A DNA stretch of 12,095 nucleotides from CAZKTS01 sp964555735 (GCA_964555735.1 CAZKTS010000101.1:1-12095), one strand, 5' to 3'. Counted from the stretch's first letter, positions 1 through 6,599 are shown. The notes: a model not told the origin generated them from the sequence alone. Numbers and translations: made by a program.

Positions 1-234
1 GCGGCGGCGCACGTCACCGACTCGTTCGTGGACGTGGAGTGGATCTCCACCCACGAGCGCATGCGCGGCAAAGGCGTGGGTGCGGCGCTCACCTGGGCGG
101 CGACGTTGGCCGCGCCGGAGCTTCCCGCGATGCTCTTCGCCAGTGACCTGGGTCAGCCGGTGTACGAGCGGATGGGCTACCTACGACTCGCGCGCCTCAC
201 CTTGTGGGTGGGCGCGCGAGCCGTGGTGCCGTAG
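1..234 (+). CDS. GNAT family N-acetyltransferase, C-terminal fragment
   Basis: Only the last 77 residues are present; the gene begins upstream of the window and is open from base 1 to the TAG at 232-234. The fragment contains the acetyl-CoA pyrophosphate-binding loop of GNAT enzymes, seen as RMRGKGVGAAL at fragment residues 20-30, following a beta-strand with VDVEWI. It ends in the typical C-terminal module in which a helix with YERMGY (residues 55-60) precedes a last strand, LARLTLWV. This supports transfer of an acetyl or other acyl group from its CoA thioester to an amine, but the substrate cannot be told. It converges on the cold-shock gene on the other strand, with a 90-base spacer that holds a hairpin repeat. 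Family assignment is fairly secure; specific function is unknown. Confidence 0.8.
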   Translation, partial: AAAHVTDSFVDVEWISTHERMRGKGVGAALTWAATLAAPELPAMLFASDLGQPVYERMGYLRLARLTLWVGARAVVP

Positions 235-324
235 TTCTCCGAAGTGCTGGTGTCTCAGACGACTTCCCGGTCGCACTCACTCGGCGCCTGGATACCCGGC
301 ACCGCCCTCCGGGACGTTCGTCGC
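235..324. other. Convergent intergenic spacer with repeat copy 1
   Basis: This is the short gap between the acetyltransferase stop and the cold-shock stop. It holds one copy of the 52-bp hairpin repeat (269-320) and one arm of a 10-bp direct repeat (254-263). I see no open reading frame of interest here. The hairpin is well placed to end transcription from either side, although it lacks a T-run. Confidence 0.5.
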
Positions 325-333
325 TCAGACGAC
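254..333. repeat. 10-bp direct repeat CTCAGACGAC flanking repeat copy 1
   Basis: CTCAGACGAC occurs at 254-263 and again at 324-333. The second copy is the end of the cold-shock gene, since it includes its stop codon (TGA on the minus strand). The two copies bracket a 60-bp segment (264-323) that contains hairpin repeat copy 1. This looks like a target-site duplication around a small inserted element. A chance 10-mer pair is possible, and the other copy of the repeat shows no such flanks. Confidence 0.4.
269..320. repeat. 52-bp hairpin repeat, copy 1
   Basis: It aligns without gaps to 612-663 at 47 of 52 positions. Its core is an imperfect inverted repeat, CGGCGCCTGG (282-291) and CCCGGCACCG (295-304), around ATA. 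Read as minus-strand RNA the stem has one G-U pair and one G-A mismatch. It starts four bases past the stop codon of the cold-shock gene, so it may act as a terminator or as a 3'-end stabiliser of that message. Confidence 0.7.
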
Positions 334-525
334 GCGGACGTTCTGGGCCTCTTCGCCCTTGCGGCCGGGGCCGACGTCGAACTCCACGGCCTGACCCTCT
401 TCGAGGGTCCGGTAGCCCGTGCCCTGGATCGCCGAGAAGTGCACGAACACGTCCGGCTGGCCCTCGCGGGCGATGAAGCCGAAACCCTTCTCGGCGTTGA
501 ACCACTTCACAGTGCCTGTAGCCAC
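325..525 (-). CDS. cspA: Cold-shock domain protein, CspA family
   Basis: This is a 66-residue single cold-shock domain, the normal length for CspA-type proteins. It begins VATGTVKWFNAEKGFGFI and carries both nucleic-acid-binding motifs: RNP1 as KGFGFI (13-18) and RNP2 as VFVHF (26-30). Such proteins bind single-stranded RNA and DNA in the cytoplasm and melt mRNA secondary structure during cold or growth changes. The GTG start is chosen because the conserved domain begins there and AGGGAG (535-540) lies nine bases upstream; the reading frame stays open further 5' but is not conserved-looking. That ribosome binding site is inside a predicted leader hairpin. The gene is monocistronic between two repeat copies. 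Family assignment is very secure. Confidence 0.95.
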   Translation of the reverse strand: MATGTVKWFNAEKGFGFIAREGQPDVFVHFSAIQGTGYRTLEEGQAVEFDVGPGRKGEEAQNVRVV

Positions 526-532
526 TTGCAGG

Positions 533-562
533 TGCTCCCTTGCTGTGCGGAACGAGGGAGCA
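533..562 (-). promoter_or_regulatory. Leader hairpin that buries the csp ribosome binding site
   Basis: In minus-strand RNA, TGCTCCCT (562-555) pairs perfectly with AGGGAGCA (540-533) across a 14-base loop. The second arm contains the AGGGAG Shine-Dalgarno sequence (540-535) for the GTG at 525. One mismatch inward, a further G-C pair can extend the stem. The dyad is seen directly; its role as a translation switch is inferred. Confidence 0.6.
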
Positions 563-591
563 TCGAGACACACCCTCACTTGTTCGGCGCG

Positions 592-597
592 ACCGTA
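592..597 (-). promoter_or_regulatory. Candidate -10 box for csp (TACGGT)
   Basis: On the minus strand TACGGT fits the actinobacterial TANNNT -10 pattern. It would start transcription near 585 and give a leader of about 60 bases that contains the whole RBS hairpin. No convincing -35 box is seen; that region would fall at the edge of repeat copy 2. Confidence 0.4.
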
Positions 598-611
598 ACA
601 CTCCATTTCAT

Positions 612-663
612 GGTCGCACTCCCTCGGCGCCGGGAGACCCGGCGCCGCCCTTCGGGACGTTCG
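612..663. repeat. 52-bp hairpin repeat, copy 2
   Basis: This is the second copy of the repeat at 269-320, offset by exactly 343 bases with five substitutions. Here the core is a perfect 10-bp inverted repeat, CGGCGCCGGG (625-634) and CCCGGCGCCG (638-647), with a three-base loop AGA. It starts five bases past the VOC gene stop, the same arrangement as copy 1 after csp. It is a plausible terminator between the VOC gene and csp. Confidence 0.75.
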
Positions 664-668
664 GAGCG

Positions 669-1049
669 CTAAGAGTACGAGCGCAGTTCGATGACGTTGG
701 CGTCAGGGTCACGCACGTAGAGACTGGTGGCGTAGCCTTGGGCGCCGTAGAGGCCGCTCACTGGCCCCTCGCCCACGACGTCGAAGCGCCCCGAGGCGGC
801 CAGCGCTTCGAGGTCCTCGGGCTCGATCACGAGGCAGACGTGGTCGGCGTTGGTGCCGGACGGCTCGCCGGGCAGCAGGTCGATCAGCGTCGTAGCGTCG
901 ACGCGGACCGAAGGAAAGAGGATGGCGCCGGACCGCCACTCCTCCACTCGCTCCGGCATGAGGCCGAGCTCGTCGACGTACCAGGTCAGGGACCGTTCCA
1001 CGTCCCGACAGACGAGCACCACATGGTCGAACCCCGTGACCCGCACCAT
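669..1049 (-). CDS. VOC family (glyoxalase/dioxygenase fold) protein
   Basis: This 126-residue protein has the two beta-alpha-beta-beta-beta modules of the vicinal oxygen chelate superfamily and the usual single-domain length. The first module starts with FDHVVLVCRDVERSLTWY and the second with ADHVCLVIE. Likely metal ligands are H9, D57 (in LIDLLP), H70 and E121 (in VIELRSY), matching the four ligand positions of glyoxalase I, although the second is Asp rather than Glu. The end, DPDANVIELR, is the common VOC signature. The ATG at 1049 is seven bases after a TACGGT -10 box with no Shine-Dalgarno, suggesting a leaderless message. The substrate cannot be told: glyoxalase, dioxygenase, epimerase or antibiotic-binding roles all use this fold. 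Confidence 0.88.
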   Translation of the reverse strand: MVRVTGFDHVVLVCRDVERSLTWYVDELGLMPERVEEWRSGAILFPSVRVDATTLIDLLPGEPSGTNADHVCLVIEPEDLEALAASGRFDVVGEGPVSGLYGAQGYATSLYVRDPDANVIELRSYS

Positions 1050-1056
1050 TGCGGCG

Positions 1057-1062
1057 ACCGTA
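1057..1062 (-). promoter_or_regulatory. Candidate -10 box for the VOC gene, leaderless start
   Basis: TACGGT on the minus strand is followed by seven bases and then the ATG at 1049, so transcription would begin at or next to the start codon. The gene shows no ribosome binding site, in keeping with this. Confidence 0.45.
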
Positions 1063-1124
1063 GCCGCGCTCCTCGTGCACCAATTCGGTGAGCACGCATC
1101 GCACGGGTGCGGCAGGCTCGCGGC

Positions 1125-2807
1125 GTGACCGTCCTCTCGTGCAGCCGGTGCCGCTCACCACTGACCCGCTCGCTGTCACCTCGGGCGCCTGACGAGGCGG
1201 ACCACACCAACGCGCGACCGGGCACCTTCCTCGTCGATCCGGCAACGAGTAGCGATGACGGCGACGGGTCCGCCCGCGTCGTCACCCATCCGACCGACGT
1301 CGTTGCCGTGCGATGGCACGACCGCCGCGGCGAGTGGATCGGCTGCTGCGGGCCCGATGGCCTGCCGCCGCTCAACCTCCTGTGCCGCGGTTGCGGAGCC
1401 GCGATCGCGACGCTGCGTGCCGACTGCTGGACGGGCATCGAGGTCAGCTTCGCCGTGGACGCGGTCATGCCCACAGCGGACGAAGCCGCCCTCGACGTCG
1501 ATGGCACGATGCACCCCCGGTGGTTCACTGAGCTACGGGACGATCCAGTGGGTCGCGCGCTGGATGAGGACGACGACGAGGACGACGAGGACGACGAGGA
1601 CGACGAGGACGACGAGGACGACGAGGAGCAGGGGGCGTCGGCCTGGTACCTGGCGTACGCCGGAGGCCGTCTCTGGATCCCGACCGACAACGCACCGCTC
1701 GTGGTCGTGATCGACCCGACCTCCGCAACCGTGGAGCAGGTGATCGAGCTCCCGAACGCGGCCGCCGCGCTAGCGAAGCCGCGGCCCCGATGGCACATCC
1801 CGTCGATCGTGGCCTCCGACGAGACCGTATGGGTCGAGGACGCGGTCGACGACGGTTGGTTCGAACTCGATGTCGCGTCCGGGGCGGTACGGACCACGCT
1901 GACACCCGAGAACGCGGAACTTGGCGTCGCGACGCTGCTCGCGTCGACCCCCGGGATCCAGCGCATCGCCGTCGACGGCACGACGATGCGGACGCAGCAC
2001 ACCGACCGCACCGCTCACCGTGTCAGGGCGAACGGTGCCGACTCGGTGAACGATGGCACGGCCTCAGCGCTGGTTGGCGGACGTCGACACATCTGGATCG
2101 CAACCGAATCGCGATCGTTCCCACCGCGTGCCGCCCTTCGTCGACTCGACCGAGGCAGCGATCGCGAGGCGACGGTGGAGATCAGCAGCTCCGTCGAGGC
2201 GCTCGCGGAAGCAGACGACACCATCTGGCTGTTGGACGACATGCCGCCGAGCTGGACCGATGACGTGACCGGCGAAACCGTCGAGTGGAGCACAGACGAC
2301 ATCCGGTCCGCCGTGATCGGACTCGACATCGACACCCTCGAACCGCGAAACACGATCGTCTTCCCGGGCCAAGCCCACGACCTGGTCGCGTCTGATGACG
2401 GCATCCTCTGGACCCTGGTCTTCAGCTCCAGCGCGCAAGAGCACCAGGTGATCGGCCTGGATCCCCGGCTGGGCACGGAGACAGCGCGCATCCCGCTCGG
2501 TGGGATCGACGTCCGGCGATACAACCCGTCACCCACGCCGCCGGTGTCATTGGACCACGATGACTTCGTCCACCAGGTGACGCGCGCAGCCCGCGCTGGT
2601 CTCGACGCCCAGGGGTCGGCCGTGGATGCCGTGGAGCTCCACGTCGACGAGCGGCAGGGAGCAGTGATCGTCAGCTTCAGCACGGGGATCGGGATGCCTG
2701 CAGAGACGCGGTGGACCCTCGACACCGCGGACGAGGAGCGGACCACCAAGGAGGCCGCGCGCCTCGGAGCGATCGTCGCCGCGACCACGGTCTTCCTCAG
2801 TCGGTAG
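1125..2807 (+). CDS. Unrecognised protein: Cys-rich N-terminus, acidic repeat linker, propeller-like body
   Basis: I do not recognise this 560-residue protein as a named gene. Its N-terminus has two CxxC pairs, CSRC (6-9) and CRGC (87-90), plus CC at 74-75 and C101, which suggests a zinc-ribbon-like domain; GCCGPDG and ADCW resemble small uncharacterised actinobacterial proteins. Residues 147-168 are almost only Asp and Glu. The rest shows recurring strands around RLWIPTD, TVWVEDA, HIWIATE, TIWLLDD and ILWTLVF (Trp near 184, 236, 324, 368, 429), each followed by V-x-D/L-D-x-x-T-type strands, which looks like a beta-propeller. A separate C-terminal segment (about 475-560) is not assigned. No signal peptide or membrane segment is seen. 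The GTG at 1125 is chosen because GGCAGG lies eight bases upstream; GTG at 1107 is an in-frame alternative. Confidence 0.75.
   Translation: MTVLSCSRCRSPLTRSLSPRAPDEADHTNARPGTFLVDPATSSDDGDGSARVVTHPTDVVAVRWHDRRGEWIGCCGPDGLPPLNLLCRGCGAAIATLRADCWTGIEVSFAVDAVMPTADEAALDVDGTMHPRWFTELRDDPVGRALDEDDDEDDEDDEDDEDDEDDEEQGASAWYLAYAGGRLWIPTDNAPLVVVIDPTSATVEQVIELPNAAAALAKPRPRWHIPSIVASDETVWVEDAVDDGWFELDVASGAVRTTLTPENAELGVATLLASTPGIQRIAVDGTTMRTQHTDRTAHRVRANGADSVNDGTASALVGGRRHIWIATESRSFPPRAALRRLDRGSDREATVEISSSVEALAEADDTIWLLDDMPPSWTDDVTGETVEWSTDDIRSAVIGLDIDTLEPRNTIVFPGQAHDLVASDDGILWTLVFSSSAQEHQVIGLDPRLGTETARIPLGGIDVRRYNPSPTPPVSLDHDDFVHQVTRAARAGLDAQGSAVDAVELHVDERQGAVIVSFSTGIGMPAETRWTLDTADEERTTKEAARLGAIVAATTVFLSR
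1572..1625 (+). repeat. Six perfect tandem copies of GACGACGAG
   Basis: Six uninterrupted 9-bp units (54 bp) encode (Asp-Asp-Glu)x6 within the gene at 1125-2807. Partial units extend both sides, giving an acidic run of 22 residues. The unit is a multiple of three, so gain or loss of copies would keep the reading frame. Codon choice is identical in every unit, suggesting recent slippage. Confidence 0.9.
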
Positions 2808-2815
2808 GTGTCGGA

Positions 2816-2825
2816 CGGTCGACCG
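2816..2825. other. Palindrome in the 34-base convergent gap
   Basis: The gap between the two convergent stop codons (2808-2841) holds the perfect 10-bp palindrome CGGTCGACCG. It has no loop and no T-run, so it is a weak terminator candidate. Nothing else is seen here. Confidence 0.3.
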
Positions 2826-2841
2826 CGCCGGAGGGACCCGG

Positions 2842-4005
2842 TCAGCCCCGCGGGAGGCCCAGCATGCGCTCGGCGACGATGTTCTTCTGGACCTCGGACG
2901 TGCCGCCGGCGACCGAGGCCGCGGCGCTCCAGAGCCACTGGCGCTGCCAGCGTCCGTCGCCCGGCAGGTCGTGGGCGCCGCGCCAGAGCGGCGCGGCTGC
3001 GCCGGTGACGTCGACCGCGGTCGCCGAGAGCCGCTGGGTCATGTCGGTCCAGGCCAGCTTCACGACGCTCGTCTCCGGACCGGGCTCGATCCCCCGCGCC
3101 AGGCGCGACAGCGTTCGCACGTTGTGCAGCCGGAGCACGCGGGTCTCGACGAACGACTGCGCGAGCGCGTCGGCGACCTCCACGTCGTCGAGCACACCTC
3201 GCTCGTGGGCCATCGCCCAGAGCTCGTCGAGGAACACCTCGTGGACGACCTGCTCCTTGAAGGCGAAGATCGTGCCGCGCTCGTGGGCGAGCGTGGTGCT
3301 CGCGACCGACCAACCCTGGTTCAGCCCACCGACGAGCTGGTCGTCGGGCACGAAGACCTCGTCGAGGAACACCTCGTTGAACTCGGTCTCGTCGGTGATC
3401 TGACGGAGCGGCCGGATGTCGACGCCGGGCGCCTGCATGTCCACGACGAGATACGAGATGCCTGCGTGCTTGGGCGCGTCCGGGTCGGTGCGCGCGAGGC
3501 AGATCCCCCACCGCGCCCACTGCGCGTAGCTCGTCCACACCTTCTGGCCGCTCACGAGCCAACCGCCGTCGGCGCGCACCGCCCTGGTGCTGAGCGCGGC
3601 GAGGTCAGAGCCCGCGCCGGGCTCGCTGAAGAGCTGACACCAGATGTCGCTCGCGTCGAGGATCCCCGGCAGCCAGCGACGCTTCTGCTCGTCGGTCCCG
3701 AACGCGAGGATCGTGGGACCGACGTTGTTGACGCCGACGCGGTTCACGGGTTGCATGGCCCGCGAGCGCGCGTACTCCATGTTGAAGATCGCGACCTGCA
3801 CCGGCGACGCGCCACGACCGCCGTACTCGTGGGGCCAGTGGATGCCGACCCAGCGGTCTGCCGCGAGCTTCGCTTGCCAGGCGCGGCCCCACGCGACCTC
3901 GTCGTCGAGCGACGCGTGCTGCGGCGGCAGCTCGAGGTTGGCGTCGAGCCAGGCGCGGATCTCGTCCGCGAACGCCTGCTCCTCTTCGGTGAAGCTCAGG
4001 TCCAC
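2842..4005 (-). CDS. Acyl-CoA dehydrogenase family protein
   Basis: This 387-residue protein matches the usual length of FAD-dependent acyl-CoA dehydrogenases, which introduce the alpha-beta double bond into an acyl-CoA. The N-terminal helical domain starts LSFTEEEQAF. The signature CQLFSEPGAGSD lies at 123-134, FNEVFLDEVFVPDDQLVG (209-226) is the typical end of the middle beta domain, and GGTSEVQKNIVAERMLGLP fills 367-385. The YEGT catalytic glutamate of medium- and short-chain enzymes is Gly here (AGGT). E242 in LAHERG sits where isovaleryl- and long-chain-type enzymes place their base, so it is the likely catalytic residue. The GTG start overlaps the stop of the acyl-CoA ligase by one base (TAGTG), indicating translational coupling. 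Related actinobacterial enzymes act on steroid side chains or branched acids; the substrate here is unknown. Confidence 0.92.
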   Translation of the reverse strand: MDLSFTEEEQAFADEIRAWLDANLELPPQHASLDDEVAWGRAWQAKLAADRWVGIHWPHEYGGRGASPVQVAIFNMEYARSRAMQPVNRVGVNNVGPTILAFGTDEQKRRWLPGILDASDIWCQLFSEPGAGSDLAALSTRAVRADGGWLVSGQKVWTSYAQWARWGICLARTDPDAPKHAGISYLVVDMQAPGVDIRPLRQITDETEFNEVFLDEVFVPDDQLVGGLNQGWSVASTTLAHERGTIFAFKEQVVHEVFLDELWAMAHERGVLDDVEVADALAQSFVETRVLRLHNVRTLSRLARGIEPGPETSVVKLAWTDMTQRLSATAVDVTGAAAPLWRGAHDLPGDGRWQRQWLWSAAASVAGGTSEVQKNIVAERMLGLPRG

Positions 4006-5777
4006 TAGAGATCCCAGAAGCGGGCGCGTTGATAGTGGTCGAACGACTCGCGAAGGGCCTGCTCGTCGTCGGTGGTGAACGGCCGGTAGACGTCCTCGCC
4101 GCGTCCACGCACGTACACCGCGTCGCCGCCGACCCGGTCGGCGCGCCACTTCTGGTGCACGAGGGTCCGCTTGATGATCTTGTTGGTGCCCGTGGTCGGC
4201 GGGTCGTCCAGCACGCGCACGTAGCGCGGACGCCACTTCGGCCCGATGGCGTCGCGTCCGTCGAGCCACGAGGCGAAGGCGGCGGGATCGAACGTCGCGC
4301 CGTCGCGCAGCACGAGGCCGGCCATCACCTGGTCGCCGGCCTGGTCGTCGGGGACGCCGTAGACCGCAGCGAGCACGACGTCGGGGTGCTGCGCGAGCTC
4401 GGCCTCGATCGGTGCCGCCGGGAAGTTCTCGCCGTCGACGCGGAGCCAGTCGGCGTTGCGACCCGCGAAGTAGAGGTAGCGGTCGTCGTCGATGTACCCG
4501 AGGTCGCCGGTCCAGTACCAGCCGAAGCGAAGCGTCTTGGCGTTGGCCTCGTCGTTGTTGTAGTAGCCCTCGAACGGGCCGGCTCCGGCGGTGTTGACGA
4601 TCTCGCCGACGCACTCCTCTGCGTTCAACAGACGGCCGTCGGCATCGAACTTCGCCCGGGGCTTCTCCGTGCCGTCCTCGTCGACGACCCAGACCTTGTC
4701 GTTGACCTGCCCGAGCGCGCCGGCGCGCTCCTCGGCGTCACGGTTCACCGCCACGCCGCCTTCGGTCGCGCCGTAGGCGTCGATGACGTCGACACCGAAG
4801 CGCTCGGCGAACCGGTCGACGACCTCCGGAGAGCCCTCGTTGCCGAAGGCCACCCGCAAGGGGTTGTCGGCATCGTCAGGCTGCTCGGGCACCGAGAGGA
4901 TGTAGGCGAGCGGCTTGCCGGTGTAGTTGAAGTACGTCGAGCCGTAGTGACGGATGTCGGGCAGCCAGCGCGACGCGCTGAACTTGCGGCCCAGCCCGAC
5001 CGACGCGCCGAGCACGATCGACGGCGCCCACCCGACCATCAGCCCGTTGGAGTGGAAGAGCGGCATGCAGATGTAACCGGTGTCGTCGGCGGTGAGGTCC
5101 ATGATGATCCCCATGCGGGTGCCGGTGACGAGGAACCGGCGCTGCGTGCAGATCACCGCCTTCGGCGCATCGGAGGTGCCCGAGGTGAAGATGAGGCCCC
5201 AGAGTCGGTCGGGACCGGGCTCGACACCCGCGTCGGTGTCGTCGAACGGCGCGAGGGCGTCGTCGAGGTCGGTCGCGCCATCGACGGTGACGCCGGGATC
5301 GTCGTCGACCGGATAGCGGTGCGACACGAGCAGCTCGGGAAGCTGTTCGGCGATCGGTGCGAGCAGCGGCAGGTGCTTCGGTTCGGTGATCACCAGGCCG
5401 CAGTGCGTGTGGGTGACGTCGCGCAGGAGGTGCTCATCGCGGCGGGTGTGATTGAGGCCCACGACCGCCGCACCACAAAGCGCGGCGCCGCCGAGGGCGA
5501 AGAGGTAGTCGGGCGTGTTGTCGAGCAGGACCGCGACGTGCAGCGCGCCGTCGGGCGCGGCGGCTGCGGCCCGGTCCAGGAAGAGGTTCGCCCAGCGCCG
5601 ACACTCGGCGACGTACTCCCGGTGGGTCCAGACCCGGTCCTCGAAGCGGACGGCCGGTCGGTCGGCGATCGCCGGGTCGTCGGCGTTGCGCCGCAGCAGC
5701 GCCGCGGCGTCGGCGGCCGGCATCGGCGCCTCGCCGGGCGCCGGGACGCTGCGCTGCTTGAGCTTCTCGGCTGACAC
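4005..5777 (-). CDS. AMP-forming acyl-CoA synthetase (ANL superfamily, FadD-like)
   Basis: This 590-residue enzyme has the full set of adenylation motifs: P-loop FTSGTSDAPKAV (197-208), YGATEG (335-340), the ATP-ribose-binding Asp in YWTGDLGYID (D425), the hinge region GRNADWLRVDGENFPAAPIE (439-458), and the C-terminal catalytic lysine in TGTNKIIKR (K533). It would adenylate a carboxylic acid with ATP and pass it to CoA. The ending TNKIIKR and the GRNADWLRVDGENF motif resemble the FadD17/FATP-like branch rather than long-chain FadD, but the substrate is not readable. It lies between the COG0212 gene (10-base gap) and the acyl-CoA dehydrogenase (1-base overlap), so activation and desaturation of the same acyl group are probably coupled. 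The start is GTG; no strong ribosome binding site is seen. Confidence 0.93.
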   Translation of the reverse strand: MSAEKLKQRSVPAPGEAPMPAADAAALLRRNADDPAIADRPAVRFEDRVWTHREYVAECRRWANLFLDRAAAAAPDGALHVAVLLDNTPDYLFALGGAALCGAAVVGLNHTRRDEHLLRDVTHTHCGLVITEPKHLPLLAPIAEQLPELLVSHRYPVDDDPGVTVDGATDLDDALAPFDDTDAGVEPGPDRLWGLIFTSGTSDAPKAVICTQRRFLVTGTRMGIIMDLTADDTGYICMPLFHSNGLMVGWAPSIVLGASVGLGRKFSASRWLPDIRHYGSTYFNYTGKPLAYILSVPEQPDDADNPLRVAFGNEGSPEVVDRFAERFGVDVIDAYGATEGGVAVNRDAEERAGALGQVNDKVWVVDEDGTEKPRAKFDADGRLLNAEECVGEIVNTAGAGPFEGYYNNDEANAKTLRFGWYWTGDLGYIDDDRYLYFAGRNADWLRVDGENFPAAPIEAELAQHPDVVLAAVYGVPDDQAGDQVMAGLVLRDGATFDPAAFASWLDGRDAIGPKWRPRYVRVLDDPPTTGTNKIIKRTLVHQKWRADRVGGDAVYVRGRGEDVYRPFTTDDEQALRESFDHYQRARFWDL

Positions 5778-5787
5778 GGCCGTCAGG

Positions 5788-6546
5788 TTACGGCGTGTCG
5801 CCCCACCGTGTGAGCAACGGGATCGCGGCGATCTTCTCGGCGGTCAGGTCGTCCCAGTCGAGGGTCGGCAGGGCGTGGCCCGCGGGACGGGGGCAGCGGA
5901 GCACCCGCTCGGGGGTGACGACGAGGTCCACGTGGACGTCGTGCGCGGTCGTCGGGATCACGGCCGCGTCGAGAACCTGCACCTCGTGCACGGTCGTGCA
6001 CACGACGGTGTCGGCGCTCACGAGGCCGGCTTCGGCCGCGATGGCGAGCTCGAGGTCGCTGAAGCCACCGCCCTTGCCGATGCGCGCGCCGTCCACGCCG
6101 ACGCCGACACAGCCGGTCACCACCAGATCCACCGGACGCAGCCCGTCGATGTCGACGCGCTGCGCGGACCGGCGCGCGGCCTTGATCGAGACGGCGCGTC
6201 GCGGCGGGTCAGCGAGACGGGTCGGATCGAGCAGGAAGAACGGCTCGGCCTCCGCGAGGCGCGGCACCGCCATGAAGAGGAGCTTGCCGTCCTCGAGCGC
6301 GCGCTGCCGCACGGGCAGCTGCGGCGAGTCGGGATTGCTCTTGAGCGTGTGCGCTCGCTGCCACTCATCGGTCTCGCGGAGCCGGTCGGCGGCGCGCTCC
6401 GCGCCCACGAAGTTGGGGATGCGGCCGTCGGGACCGGGGAAGCGGTTGATGCCTGGCTCGGTCATCGCGGCCCAGACTCGCTCCCGGACCGCGGCCTTCG
6501 CGGCGAGGAGATCGGCGTCGCCCCCGGCATCGTGATCGTGGCGCAC
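5788..6546 (-). CDS. COG0212 protein resembling MTHFSD (5-formyltetrahydrofolate cyclo-ligase-like)
   Basis: This 252-residue protein belongs to the 5-formyltetrahydrofolate cyclo-ligase superfamily. The nucleotide-binding signature of that family is present as ARIGKGGGFSDLE (154-166). The N-terminal third, with AKAAVRERVWAAM, FPGPDGRIPNF and NPDSPQLPVR (16-80), resembles eukaryotic MTHFSD more than the canonical enzyme of about 190 residues, and includes a segment the canonical enzyme lacks. It may not catalyse the canonical ATP-dependent reaction. The GTG at 6546 is chosen because a CATGCT -10-like box ends six bases upstream; the frame is open further 5', with another GTG at 6579. It leads an operon with the acyl-CoA ligase and dehydrogenase, a surprising partner for a folate-type protein. 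Superfamily is secure, function is not. Confidence 0.82.
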   Translation of the reverse strand: MRHDHDAGGDADLLAAKAAVRERVWAAMTEPGINRFPGPDGRIPNFVGAERAADRLRETDEWQRAHTLKSNPDSPQLPVRQRALEDGKLLFMAVPRLAEAEPFFLLDPTRLADPPRRAVSIKAARRSAQRVDIDGLRPVDLVVTGCVGVGVDGARIGKGGGFSDLELAIAAEAGLVSADTVVCTTVHEVQVLDAAVIPTTAHDVHVDLVVTPERVLRCPRPAGHALPTLDWDDLTAEKIAAIPLLTRWGDTP

Positions 6547-6599
6547 CGCCTCAGCATGCCCCCACGCCGAGCGCGGCACTCCCCGTATGCTCGGCGGCC
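6547..6599. promoter_or_regulatory. Divergent promoter region with two leaderless-type -10 boxes
   Basis: This 53-base region separates two divergent GTG starts. On the plus strand TATGCT (6586-6591) lies eight bases before the GTG at 6600. On the minus strand CATGCT (6558-6553) lies six bases before the GTG at 6546. Neither gene has a clear Shine-Dalgarno, so both may give leaderless messages. The plus box fits TANNNT well; the minus box is weaker in its first base. No clear -35 box is seen. Confidence 0.5.

Noticed and set aside
1572..1625. Tandem repeat as a CRISPR array
   Set aside because: The units are 9 bp, adjoin without spacers and encode an acidic run in frame.
4029..5774. Open frame of 581 codons on the plus strand, opposite the acyl-CoA ligase
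   Set aside because: It is an antisense shadow of a gene with all adenylation motifs; long antisense frames are normal at this GC, and its translation has only low-complexity Arg/Val/Gly-rich sequence.
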